Below, piece after piece: positions 56,027 to 64,000 of a DNA stretch of 64,000 nt. Position 1 is the first letter of the stretch. Every line of letters begins with the position of its first letter. Made by a program: the position numbers and the translations under genes. The notes under the pieces were generated by a model that was not told the DNA's origin, searched no databases, and worked only from the letters and a program-made list of their open reading frames with translations. Source of the stretch: Serratia quinivorans (GTDB taxonomy: Bacteria; Pseudomonadota; Gammaproteobacteria; Enterobacterales; Enterobacteriaceae); assembly GCA_900457075.1 (NCBI GenBank), contig UGYN01000002.1:5642001-5706000 (forward strand), given 5' to 3'.

Positions 56027-57412
56027 ATGAAATTAACCGTTCTGGGCGGCGGCGGCGTGCGTTCGCCGTTCCTGGCCAAATCTATCGCCTACAACGCCCA
56101 CCGTATCGGCGTCACTGAAGTGGTGTTTATGGACACCGATCAACATAAACTGGCCATCTACGGTGCCATCGCTCAGGGGGTATTCCAGCGTATTCGCAGC
56201 GATATCGCCTTCAGCCTGACCAGCGATGCGCATCAGGCACTGAGCGGTGCAGACTATATCATCACCACCCTGCGTATCGGCGGCGAAGAGGGGCGTATTG
56301 ATGATGAACGCATCGCGCTCAACCATCAGGTTCTGGGGCAGGAAACCACCGGTGCCGGCGGCTTCGCCATGGCAATGCGTTCAATCCCGGCGATTATCGA
56401 TTACTGCCGACTGATCGAACAGCTGTCGTCACCCGACGCAGTGCTATTCAACTTCACTAACCCTTCCGGCATGGTGACCGAAGCTATCATCAAGTCAGGC
56501 TTTAAACGCCAAGTGTACGGTATCTGCGACGCGCCCAGCGAGTTTATCCGCGAACTGGCCGAGCTGTTGGGCTGCCGCGAGAGTGAATTGAGTATCGACT
56601 GCTTTGGCCTGAACCACCTGTCCTGGTTCCGCAATGCCAGGGTCAACGGTGAGCCGGTCACCGAACGGCTGCTGGCGGACCCGCGCCTGTACCGCGACAC
56701 CTGCATGAAATACTTCTCACCAGAGCTGGTCGAACTCTCCGATAACCTGATGCTCAACGAGTATCTGTATTACTACTACTATCGCGAGCAAGCGATCGCC
56801 GCTATCGTCAGCGCCGGTGAAACTCGCGGCGAGCAAATTGCGCAGATCAACCGGCAGATGCTGGCAGACCTGGCCGAGCTGGACATCCCGAACCAGCTGG
56901 ATCAGGCCTTCAGCCTCTACTTCAGCCATTATCTGACGCGCGAAAACTCGTATATGCAGCGCGAGTCCAGCCAGGGCAAGGTGAAAGAGCGCGCCATGCT
57001 GACGCTGCAGCAGTTTATCGAACAACCGGACAGCGGTGGCTACGCCGGGGTGGCGATCGATATTCTGGAGGCGGTGAACAGCGGCCAACAAAAACGCGTG
57101 GTGGTGTCGATGCAAAACAACGACACGCTGGACTTCCTGCATCCTGAGGACGTGATCGAAATCAGCTGTGAACTGAGCAGTGCGGGCATTCACCCGGTGA
57201 AAATGCGCGATATTCCCGATACGCAAAAAAACCTGATCGCTCGGGTGAAAGAGTACGAACGGTTGGCAGTAGAGGCGATTCTTGAAGGTAACCGTAAAAA
57301 AGCCATCAAAGCCTTGATGGTGCACCCGCTAGTGAATTCTTACTCGCTGGCAAAAACGCTGGTGGAGGAGTATCTGCAGGCTCATCGGCAATATGCCGAA
57401 CACTGGCGTTAA
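56027..57412 (+). CDS. aglB: 6-phospho-alpha-glucosidase (GH4)
   Basis: The 461-residue glycoside hydrolase family 4 enzyme depends on NAD+ and Mn2+. The Rossmann motif VLGGGGVRSPFLA starts at residue 4. Metal-binding Cys and His are in GICDAPSEF (near 170) and GLNHLSWFRNA (near 200). It hydrolyses the 6-phospho-alpha-glucosides delivered by the PTS into glucose 6-phosphate and the aglycone sugar. It is the second gene of the operon and converges on the regulator gene. Confidence 0.9.
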   Translation: MKLTVLGGGGVRSPFLAKSIAYNAHRIGVTEVVFMDTDQHKLAIYGAIAQGVFQRIRSDIAFSLTSDAHQALSGADYIITTLRIGGEEGRIDDERIALNHQVLGQETTGAGGFAMAMRSIPAIIDYCRLIEQLSSPDAVLFNFTNPSGMVTEAIIKSGFKRQVYGICDAPSEFIRELAELLGCRESELSIDCFGLNHLSWFRNARVNGEPVTERLLADPRLYRDTCMKYFSPELVELSDNLMLNEYLYYYYYREQAIAAIVSAGETRGEQIAQINRQMLADLAELDIPNQLDQAFSLYFSHYLTRENSYMQRESSQGKVKERAMLTLQQFIEQPDSGGYAGVAIDILEAVNSGQQKRVVVSMQNNDTLDFLHPEDVIEISCELSSAGIHPVKMRDIPDTQKNLIARVKEYERLAVEAILEGNRKKAIKALMVHPLVNSYSLAKTLVEEYLQAHRQYAEHWR

Positions 57413-57428
57413 TCCCGGCGGCGCGGCC

Positions 57429-58148
57429 TCAGCGGCTGCGCCGTTCAAACCAGGCCTTGATCAGGTTTTCAAACCCCAGCAGACAGTGACCAAAGAACGG
57501 GTTGGGGTAATAGATATCGTGGTCATACTTCTGCCGATCTTCATAGATAAAACTCATATCGGCCTGCTGCGCCAGCGGGCTGTCACCGTCGCCACAAAAC
57601 GCCGCCAGCCGGATATCGTTACGCTTCACCGCCTCGCTCCAGTTCAATGCCGAACCACTATTGCCCGATTTTGAAATCACGATCACCATATTGAAACGAA
57701 AACGCGTCTCACGATCGAGAATATCGAAATCAGGCCACAGCGACAGATAGCTGTCGATGCCCAGAGTCATAAACTTGTTGTACATGTACTGCGCCACCAG
57801 CTGCGAGAAACCGCTGCCGTGGATCAGAATTTTCCCCTCATCGAGCAGATCGAGGAACTGCGCCTGCTGCTGCACGCTAACCGCCACGGGTGCCGATTTT
57901 TCAGCCAGATAGGCTGGCGCCATGGCCAGGTTGAATTTGATAAAATACACCAGCTCCAGATAGCCGCGAAATCCCAGTTTTTTGGCCAGCCGCACCACCG
58001 TTGACGGCGAGCTATAACAACGGGCGGAAAGCGCACGAATGCCCTCGTCGATGCAGGCATCGGGGTTATCGAGAATACAGTTGAGAATAGCCAGATCCGT
58101 TTTACTCAGATCCGCCTGGCTGAATACCTGTTTGAAGTTCACCGTCAC
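57429..58148 (-). CDS. MurR/RpiR-family regulator of the agl genes
   Basis: The 239-residue protein has an RpiR-type helix-turn-helix in the first 70 residues (ALSARCYSSPSTVVRLAKKLGFRGYLELVYFIKFN) and a SIS phosphosugar-sensing domain (GKILIHGSGFSQLVAQYM, VIVISKSGNSGSALNW). It is convergent with aglB, and its position suggests that it controls the aglA-aglB operon in response to a sugar phosphate. Whether it activates or represses is unknown. Confidence 0.82.
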   Translation of the reverse strand: MTVNFKQVFSQADLSKTDLAILNCILDNPDACIDEGIRALSARCYSSPSTVVRLAKKLGFRGYLELVYFIKFNLAMAPAYLAEKSAPVAVSVQQQAQFLDLLDEGKILIHGSGFSQLVAQYMYNKFMTLGIDSYLSLWPDFDILDRETRFRFNMVIVISKSGNSGSALNWSEAVKRNDIRLAAFCGDGDSPLAQQADMSFIYEDRQKYDHDIYYPNPFFGHCLLGFENLIKAWFERRSR

Positions 58149-58219
58149 CCCGTTGGCGCTATTATGACTAAAGAACGTGGGTACTTTCTGGATGGTCAGC
58201 CCGTGGAACGGCGGGTGTA

Positions 58220-58251
58220 ACCCCAGGGTGCAAAAACTTGCCCCCTGGGGT
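58220..58251. terminator. Hairpin after cobB
   Basis: ACCCCAGGG and CCCTGGGGT form a perfect 9-bp stem with a 14-nt loop, just after the cobB stop on the minus strand. Confidence 0.55.
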
Positions 58252-58256
58252 CAAAC

Positions 58257-59093
58257 TTATGGCTGGTCCGCTCGTGCTACCTTGCCGACCAGAAATTTAT
58301 GCACAAACCGTGGCACCACTGCGCTGGCCTGGCCATAGTGTTTTTCATCAAACTGGCTCTCCACCTGGCTGGGTTCCAGATTCAGCTCCATGGTATGCGC
58401 CCCGCCCAACCGGGCCTCATGCACAAAACCGGCGGCCGGGTAAACGTGGCCTGAGGTGCCGATAGCCACGAAAAAGTCGGCCTTGGCCAGCGCCTGATAA
58501 ATTTCATCCATGCCCAGCGGCATTTCGCCGAACCATACTATGTGTGGCCGCAACGGTGCCGGGAACTGGCAGCAATGGCAGCGATCGTCGACGCTGAGAT
58601 CTTCTGGCCAGTCAAACACCTGCCCGGAACTAGTGCAGCGCACTTTCAGCAGTTCGCCGTGCATATGCAGCACCCGCGAACTGCCGGCACGCTCATGCAG
58701 ATTATCGATATTCTGCGTCACCAGCAGGAAGTTATCCCCCAGCCAGGCTTCGAGATCTGCCAGGGCACGGTGTGCGGCATTGGGCGCAATCTCCGGCGAC
58801 TGCAGCTGGCGGCGACGCTCATTGTAAAACGTCTGCACCAGCTGCGGATCGCGCAGGTAACCTTCCGGTGTGGCAACGTCTTCTACCCGGTGCTCTTCCC
58901 ACAGCCCATCGGCAGCGCGGAAGGTGCGAATACCCGACTCGGCCGAGATCCCGGCCCCGGTCAACACCACGACAAACGGCTTTTTCAGCTCGGCGGCCGC
59001 CATGGTGTCGCGATGAAATATCCGCGAACGAAAGCGCTGATGCAGCACATGCTTACTCTTGCGAAACTGACACAGCCGATGGCGAGTGTGCAT
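58257..59093 (-). CDS. cobB: NAD-dependent protein deacylase (sirtuin) CobB
   Basis: The 278-residue sirtuin matches the long form of E. coli CobB, including the basic N-terminal extension. NAD-binding motifs are [14 protein letters not shown] (about 46-59) and [12 protein letters not shown]. The catalytic His is in [13 protein letters not shown], and four Cys (VRC ... CHCC) can bind zinc. The Tyr/Arg pair of class III sirtuins (FYNERRRQ) is present, so it likely removes acetyl and succinyl groups from lysines. The start at 59093 follows AAGGAGAG. It is 11 bp after nagK. Confidence 0.95.
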   Translation of the reverse strand: MHTRHRLCQFRKSKHVLHQRFRSRIFHRDTMAAAELKKPFVVVLTGAGISAESGIRTFRAADGLWEEHRVEDVATPEGYLRDPQLVQTFYNERRRQLQSPEIAPNAAHRALADLEAWLGDNFLLVTQNIDNLHERAGSSRVLHMHGELLKVRCTSSGQVFDWPEDLSVDDRCHCCQFPAPLRPHIVWFGEMPLGMDEIYQALAKADFFVAIGTSGHVYPAAGFVHEARLGGAHTMELNLEPSQVESQFDEKHYGQASAVVPRFVHKFLVGKVARADQP

Positions 59094-59104
59094 TAACTCT
59101 CTCC

Positions 59105-60025
59105 TTACTTTTCCCTGTTGACCAAATTGAGGAACGCAGCTCCGCGCACCCCACCGGCATCGCCGTAGCGCGCCTTTTCAATCCGTGGCAACTTGGCCAC
59201 CCGCAACAGATGCGCCGGCAAACGCTGCGGTAATTCCTGGTAGATCGCTTCAAAGTTCGACAAACCGCCACCAATCACCACCAGATGAGGGTCGATGATG
59301 GTCAGCAGATTACCCAGACATATCGCCAGCACGTCCATAAAACGTTCGACGTGAGCCACGGCCTGCGGCTCACCCGACTGATAATGCGCAATGATCTGCT
59401 GCGCAGGCAAGTGCTGCTGGTAAAAGTGGGCATACATCCACTCAAAACCGCGGCCGGAAATGTAATTTTCGATGCAACCCTGATGACCGCAACCACAAGG
59501 AACGCGAGGAATATCACGCCCCAGCACCTCAAGGGCATCTACCGGCAGGCGGAAGTGGCCGAATTCACCGGCGATATAATTACGCCCGGAGACCACCTTG
59601 CCATCGACGATTAGCCCGCCGCCAACCCCGGTGCCGAGAATGATGCCCAACACCGTCGGATAGTGACGGAACTCTTCGTCCCAGGCTTCCGACAGTGCAA
59701 AGCAGTTGGCGTCATTATCAATGCGTACTTCGCGGCCAATCAGTTCGGCCAGGTCATGCGGCAGCTTCTGCCCCATCGCCGCCGGCACGTTGGCGGTGAA
59801 TACCGTGCCGTCGTCATCGTTGGGCAGACCCGGAATGCCGATGCCGACCATGCCCTTCTGGCCGCAGAACGCATCCGCTTCAAAGGTCAGGTCGCGCAAC
59901 GTCGCCAGCAGTTGCTGATAATCTTCACGCGGCGTCGGCACTCTTTTTTGCCAAATGCGCTGCAGGTCTGCGTCGAATACGCCCAGCTCAATCTTGGTGC
60001 CGCCCATATCGAAACCGTAGTACAT
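59105..60025 (-). CDS. nagK: N-acetyl-D-glucosamine kinase NagK
   Basis: This 306-residue ROK-family kinase phosphorylates GlcNAc recovered from cell-wall recycling. The ATP-binding [14 protein letters not shown] is at residue 4, the catalytic Asp in [14 protein letters not shown] near 105, the ROK signature [13 protein letters not shown] near 132 and the zinc motif [17 protein letters not shown] near 177. It lies upstream of cobB and downstream of lolE, the standard enterobacterial order. Confidence 0.95.
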   Translation of the reverse strand: MYYGFDMGGTKIELGVFDADLQRIWQKRVPTPREDYQQLLATLRDLTFEADAFCGQKGMVGIGIPGLPNDDDGTVFTANVPAAMGQKLPHDLAELIGREVRIDNDANCFALSEAWDEEFRHYPTVLGIILGTGVGGGLIVDGKVVSGRNYIAGEFGHFRLPVDALEVLGRDIPRVPCGCGHQGCIENYISGRGFEWMYAHFYQQHLPAQQIIAHYQSGEPQAVAHVERFMDVLAICLGNLLTIIDPHLVVIGGGLSNFEAIYQELPQRLPAHLLRVAKLPRIEKARYGDAGGVRGAAFLNLVNREK

Positions 60026-60041
60026 AACCCACCCTCAGGCT

Positions 60042-60071
60042 AAAAAAATGGGGCGGCATCTCTGCCTCCCC
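60042..60071 (-). terminator. Terminator of lolCDE
   Basis: GGGG-C-GGCA pairs with TGCC-T-CCCC (60050-60071). On the minus strand seven T follow after an A. It separates lolE from nagK. Confidence 0.75.
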
Positions 60072-60080
60072 TGATTTTGA

Positions 60081-61328
60081 TTATTGTCCGCTCAACACTC
60101 GTGCCGGATCGATACGGCTGGCACGCCTGGCCGGATACCAGCTAGCCAACAGGCTGAGTACCAGCGCGGTCACCAATACAATCACCACGTCCAGCCAGTG
60201 CAGCTCGGAAGGCAGGAAGTCGATGAAGTAAATATCTCCCGACAGGAATGAGTGCCCCATCAGCTTTTCCAACCCTTTGATGATATTGGTCAGCTGCAGC
60301 GAGGCGATCACCCCGACCACCACGCCACTGACGCTGCCCACCAGCCCGGCCAACAGGCCGTACCAAATAAATATGGCGCGGATAAACCCGTCTTTGGCGC
60401 CCAGGGTGCGCAGCACGGCGATATCGCCGCTCTTGTCCTTCACCGCCATCACTAGAGTAGAAACGATATTAAAGCAGGCAACGCCGATCACCAGCACCAT
60501 CGCCAGATACATGATGGCGCGGATCATCTGGATATCGCGGTACATATAGCCGTAGGTGCCAATCCAACTCTTGATGTAAACGTAGGAGTTGGTGACTTCA
60601 CCGGCGTCACGCACCAGTTTGTTGGCGGCAAACACGTCGTTCACCTTGATGGCTATGCCGGTCACGCTGTCGCCCATATCCAGATACTGCTGGGCATCGG
60701 CCAACGGCACCATCGCCAGGCTGTGATCAAGTTGGCCGCTGAGCTGCAAAATTCCGGTCACGTGCAGACGAATGCGTTTGGGTTGCAACAGCTTCATTTG
60801 CGGATCGCTGTTGGGGATCATCACCGTCACATAACTGCCCTGCTTGACGCCAAGGGCGTCAGCGACGCCCTTACCGAGGATCACCTGTTGCTCACCGCTT
60901 TTGAAATTGGCCCAGGCATCGCCCTGCACGTATTTCGGCAGCGCACTGAGCTGGTTTTCCTGCTGAGGATCAACGCCTTTGACACCGACCGCACGCAGCT
61001 GCGCGCCATTTTCCATCAGGCCGGTAAAGTTGATATAGGGGGCGGCGGCGAGGATGCCCGGCACCTTCTCCACCCGTTGCAGAATCGACGACCAGTCTTT
61101 GAACGGCTGTTTCACCGGTTCGATTTCACCGTGCGGCACCACCGCCAGAATGCGGTTTTTCAGTTCGCGCTCAAAACCGTTCATGGCACTCAGGCCGACG
61201 ATCAGCACCGCCACGCCCAGCGCAATACCGATAGTTGAAATCACCGAAATCAGTGACACCATACCGCCACGCTTGCGCCCACGGCTGAAACGCAGGGCCG
61301 TCAGAAAGGAAAGTGACGCGCCTGCCAT
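60081..61328 (-). CDS. lolE: Lipoprotein-releasing ABC permease LolE
   Basis: The 415-residue permease has one N-terminal TM ([35 protein letters not shown]), a large periplasmic domain (about 50-265) and three C-terminal TMs. With LolC and LolD it extracts outer-membrane lipoproteins from the inner membrane and passes them to LolA. The ATG overlaps the lolD stop as TAATG. It ends the lolCDE operon before a terminator. Confidence 0.95.
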   Translation of the reverse strand: MAGASLSFLTALRFSRGRKRGGMVSLISVISTIGIALGVAVLIVGLSAMNGFERELKNRILAVVPHGEIEPVKQPFKDWSSILQRVEKVPGILAAAPYINFTGLMENGAQLRAVGVKGVDPQQENQLSALPKYVQGDAWANFKSGEQQVILGKGVADALGVKQGSYVTVMIPNSDPQMKLLQPKRIRLHVTGILQLSGQLDHSLAMVPLADAQQYLDMGDSVTGIAIKVNDVFAANKLVRDAGEVTNSYVYIKSWIGTYGYMYRDIQMIRAIMYLAMVLVIGVACFNIVSTLVMAVKDKSGDIAVLRTLGAKDGFIRAIFIWYGLLAGLVGSVSGVVVGVIASLQLTNIIKGLEKLMGHSFLSGDIYFIDFLPSELHWLDVVIVLVTALVLSLLASWYPARRASRIDPARVLSGQ

Positions 61329-62032
61329 TACTCAGCCCCCAACAGGGTCAACTGGGCCTGCAGATGGCCGTCAGCCATTTCCAGTTGGCGACTGAGGCGC
61401 TTGGCCAATTGCAGATCATGGGTCACCACCAAAAACGCGGTGCCCTGGCGCACGTTCAGTTCACCGAGCAGATCAAAGATGCTGTCGGCGGTGCGTTTAT
61501 CCAGGTTGCCGGTGGGCTCATCCGCCAATACCAACGACGGATTATTGACCAGTGCGCGGGCAATCGCCACGCGCTGACGTTCACCGCCGGACAGTTCTGA
61601 AGGCCGGTGCTTGCTGCGTTTTTCCAGCCCGACCGCGGTCAGCATTTCCAGCGCCTTTTCCTGCGCCTGCGCCGGTTTCATGCCGCCAATCAACAATGGC
61701 ATGGCGGCGTTCTCCAGGGCGGTAAAGTCCGGCAACAGGTGATGGAACTGGTAGATAAAACCAAGCTGGCGGTTGCGCAGTTCGGCCTTGGCCGCCGAGG
61801 ACAACGTATTCAGCGACTGCCCCTTGTAGACAACCTCGCCGGAGGTCGGTGAATCCAGCCCGCCCAACAGGTGCAACAGAGTACTTTTACCGGAGCCAGA
61901 ACTGCCGACAATCGCCATCATCTCGCCCGGCTGCATGGCAAAGCTGACATTACGCAGTACGTCGGTATGCAGGTTGCCTTCCTGATAAGTCTTGCACAGG
62001 TTGTCGCACTGCAACAAAAGATGGTTACTCAT
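61328..62032 (-). CDS. lolD: Lipoprotein-releasing ABC ATPase LolD
   Basis: The 234-residue ABC ATPase has Walker [15 protein letters not shown] (about 43), Q-loop [15 protein letters not shown], signature [15 protein letters not shown], Walker [13 protein letters not shown] and the H-loop VTHD. It powers LolCDE. The ATG at 62032 overlaps the lolC stop by 8 bp. Confidence 0.96.
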   Translation of the reverse strand: MSNHLLLQCDNLCKTYQEGNLHTDVLRNVSFAMQPGEMMAIVGSSGSGKSTLLHLLGGLDSPTSGEVVYKGQSLNTLSSAAKAELRNRQLGFIYQFHHLLPDFTALENAAMPLLIGGMKPAQAQEKALEMLTAVGLEKRSKHRPSELSGGERQRVAIARALVNNPSLVLADEPTGNLDKRTADSIFDLLGELNVRQGTAFLVVTHDLQLAKRLSRQLEMADGHLQAQLTLLGAE

Positions 62033-63227
62033 AACGTAAAGCCTCAGCGGGTTGTACGGCGGCAGCGCGCCATGAAGGGTAAAGCGTGGACAACAGGGAA
62101 ACCGCCATCGCCGCTACGGCAATGACCGTCACCTGCAGCGGATCCACCGCCACCGGCAGCGATGCGCCGTCAATCAATGCGCCGAGGATCGGCATCAGGT
62201 TATTAAGATTGCTGGCCAGTAACACCCCGAGCAGCGTGCCAAGCAGCGAACCGATAATACCGGCGCTGGCACCTTGTACCATAAACACCGACATCACCTG
62301 TCGACGCGTCAGGCCCTGGGTCTGCAAAATAGCCACTTCGCCTTGCTTTTCCATTACCAGCAGGCCAAGGGAAGTAATAATGTTAAATGCCGCCACCGCC
62401 ACGATCAGGCTAAGCAACAGCCCCATCATGTTCTTCTCCATACGCACCGCCTGGAACAGCTCGCCCTTGCGTTCGCGCCAGTCTTTCCATTCGGTACCCT
62501 GCGGCAATTTCTGTTGGCTGAGGGTATCCACCGTCAGCGGTTGCTGCAGGAACAGGCGCCAACCGGTGATATTGCCGGCCGGATAGCGCAACAGGCGCGA
62601 AGCGTCCTGCTGATTGACCAGCATCTGGGTACCGTCGACTTCACTATTGGCGTGGAAGGTGCCAACCACGGTAAACAGACGCTGGATCGGAATGCGGCCC
62701 ATCGGCGTGAACTGGCTGGCGCTCGGCACCATCACCCGCAGCGGATCGCCACGTTTAACGCCAAGTTGCCCGGCTAACTGTTCGCCGATGATGATGTTGT
62801 ATTGGCCCGGCTGCAGCTGTTGCTGTTTGACGTTCACCAAAAACGGCGTCAGCGGATCGGCTTCGTCCGGGTTCACCCCCAGCATCACCCCCACCGCCAC
62901 GCTGCGGGCGCTTTGCAGCACCACGTCACCGGTAGTCAAGGGCGCCACGCGGCTGACGCCCTGCAGGCTCTGCACCGCCGATGCCGGGATCTGTTGAGGA
63001 TTGACTGACCCCTGGGGACTGGTAATCAACGCCTGCGGCATCAGGCCGAGGATGTTGTTCTCCAGATCCTTTTCAAAACCGTTCATCACCGACAAGACGG
63101 TAACCAACGCCATCACCCCCAGCGTAATGCCGATGGTGGAAAGCCAGGACACAAACCGCCCGAAGCGGTCTGAAGCTCGCCCGCGCATGTAGCGCAGGCC
63201 AATGAATAACGCGACAGGTTGATACAT
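62025..63227 (-). CDS. lolC: Lipoprotein-releasing ABC permease LolC
   Basis: The 400-residue partner of LolE has the same plan: N-terminal TM near 25-50, a periplasmic domain holding the LolA-binding Hook region, and three C-terminal TMs. The segment [34 protein letters not shown] is typical, read as two parts around residue 22. It is the first gene of lolCDE and overlaps lolD by 8 bp. Confidence 0.95.
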   Translation of the reverse strand: MYQPVALFIGLRYMRGRASDRFGRFVSWLSTIGITLGVMALVTVLSVMNGFEKDLENNILGLMPQALITSPQGSVNPQQIPASAVQSLQGVSRVAPLTTGDVVLQSARSVAVGVMLGVNPDEADPLTPFLVNVKQQQLQPGQYNIIIGEQLAGQLGVKRGDPLRVMVPSASQFTPMGRIPIQRLFTVVGTFHANSEVDGTQMLVNQQDASRLLRYPAGNITGWRLFLQQPLTVDTLSQQKLPQGTEWKDWRERKGELFQAVRMEKNMMGLLLSLIVAVAAFNIITSLGLLVMEKQGEVAILQTQGLTRRQVMSVFMVQGASAGIIGSLLGTLLGVLLASNLNNLMPILGALIDGASLPVAVDPLQVTVIAVAAMAVSLLSTLYPSWRAAAVQPAEALRYE

Positions 63228-63345
63228 GAAATCCGTTTTGTTGCCGTAGCTTAAGCGAAAGTGATCAAGGATAATAAAGGCTATACCCCGTTTAGGGAAC
63301 CACCCTGACGCCTTTTATTCCGCCGATCGCGCTAACGGCAGCACG

Positions 63346-63987
63346 TCACCCGGCGTCACGCTTTAACAGGTTGTAAACCGACACCCGCGAAATACCCAAG
63401 GCTTCCGCCGCCATGGTGGCTGCCCCGCGCAGTTGCAGATAGCCCTGCTGCTTTAACAGTTGGAGCGCCTGAAAACGTTGCTCGGAAGAGAGCGCACGCG
63501 GAGCGGTGGCATGCGAAGCCGCAAAGTTGTTGATCACCGAGGCGATGTCCGACAGCGAGCGCACACCCTCGGCAACCGGCTGCGGCGTGCTCTGCACCAC
63601 CGCGGTTAACTGCTGCAAAATAGCGGTGGCACTGTTGAAAATCGAAACGTCCAGATTAAGACAAATCGCTGCCACAAAAACGCCCTGACTGTTGCGCAGG
63701 CCTATTGAAGTGCTCTTGGCCGGGCGGCCGTCCGGGAAGGCATTGGCATAGTTTTGCACCACGTCAGGAAAATCCGGCGAGGCAATACGTTCCAGCCCCA
63801 TTTCGCTGGCGGCGTCACCAATGTTGCGGTTAGACAGATTATTGGCGATGGCGACGATAGCATTCTCCGGCTGGGTCAGATCGTGCAGCACCACTTCGCA
63901 ACTGGGGGCAAACATCACGCCCAGCGCCTGGACAATTTTTTCCGCTTCGCGCAGTAATAGCGCATTTTCCTGCCTGAGATCGCTCAT
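63346..63987 (-). CDS. YheO/DauR-like transcriptional regulator
   Basis: The 213-residue protein has an N-terminal PAS-like YheO domain (EVVLHDLTQPENAIVAIANN near 30 and KSTSIGLRNSQGVFVAAICLNLD near 90) and a C-terminal helix-turn-helix (GAATMAAEALGISRVSVYNLLKR, about 188-210). DauR, of this family, represses D-arginine use in Pseudomonas; the target here is unknown. The gene begins 13 bp from the window end, so its promoter is not visible. Confidence 0.8.
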   Translation of the reverse strand: MSDLRQENALLLREAEKIVQALGVMFAPSCEVVLHDLTQPENAIVAIANNLSNRNIGDAASEMGLERIASPDFPDVVQNYANAFPDGRPAKSTSIGLRNSQGVFVAAICLNLDVSIFNSATAILQQLTAVVQSTPQPVAEGVRSLSDIASVINNFAASHATAPRALSSEQRFQALQLLKQQGYLQLRGAATMAAEALGISRVSVYNLLKRDAG

Positions 63988-64000
63988 TCACTTAACCGTT

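Overview
The window is about 64 kb of enterobacterial chromosome, most likely Serratia or a close relative. The core gene orders icd / rluE-nudJ-mnmA-hflD-purB, phoP-phoQ-roxA and lolC-lolD-lolE-nagK-cobB are those of Enterobacterales. A meso-2,3-butanediol dehydrogenase that I recall as the Serratia marcescens enzyme and a chromosomal Qnr protein of the QnrB/SmaQnr kind point to Serratia. This assignment comes from recognising proteins; no search was run. Coding density is high, and I see no rRNA, tRNA, CRISPR array, intact insertion sequence or intact prophage.

Layout. 1-6.3 kb: the tail of an unknown gene, a D-aminopeptidase-like serine hydrolase, secreted chorismate mutase, a CigR-like protein, the nucleoside porin tsx and the exporter yddG. 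6.4-13.9 kb: the Puu putrescine pathway (puuP, puuA, and divergently puuD-puuR-puuC-puuB) without puuE. 13.9-19.9 kb: accessory genes, including budC, a YcaC-like hydrolase, a cspA-type cold-shock gene with its long leader, qnr under a LexA box, and several small unknowns. 19.9-28.6 kb: a complete L-rhamnose regulon (rhaBADM, rhaSR, rhaT) that also carries aldA. 28.6-33.2 kb: an oxidoreductase/isomerase pair with a LacI-type regulator, then an SDR-tautomerase pair. 33.5-41 kb: an AI-2E family permease, a TolA-like lipoprotein lying between two copies of the icd 3' end, then icd and the rluE-purB block. 41-48 kb: two acetyltransferases, a MocR regulator and a periplasmic gluconate 2-dehydrogenase operon. 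48-54 kb: phoPQ, roxA, hcxB, pepT. 54.4-58.1 kb: an alpha-glucoside PTS (transporter, 6-phospho-alpha-glucosidase, RpiR regulator). 58.2-64 kb: cobB, nagK, lolEDC and a YheO/DauR-like regulator.

The most unusual locus is 34675-35308. A 66-67 bp imperfect direct repeat, made of the last codons of icd plus its terminator, brackets a gene for a TolA-domain-III-like lipoprotein whose signal peptide is interrupted by an A9 tract. This looks like the scar or minimal remnant of an element that used the icd 3' end as its attachment site, as e14 does in E. coli.

Many regulatory sites can be read directly: two PhoP boxes before phoP, a perfect CTGT-N8-ACAG LexA box before qnr, a perfect TTGAT-N4-ATCAA FNR box and a large dyad between the MocR gene and the gluconate dehydrogenase operon, RhaS-like paired half-sites before rhaB, rhaT and aldA, PuuR-like sites between puuA and puuD, a duplicated LacI-type operator, and a cspA-type cold-box leader.
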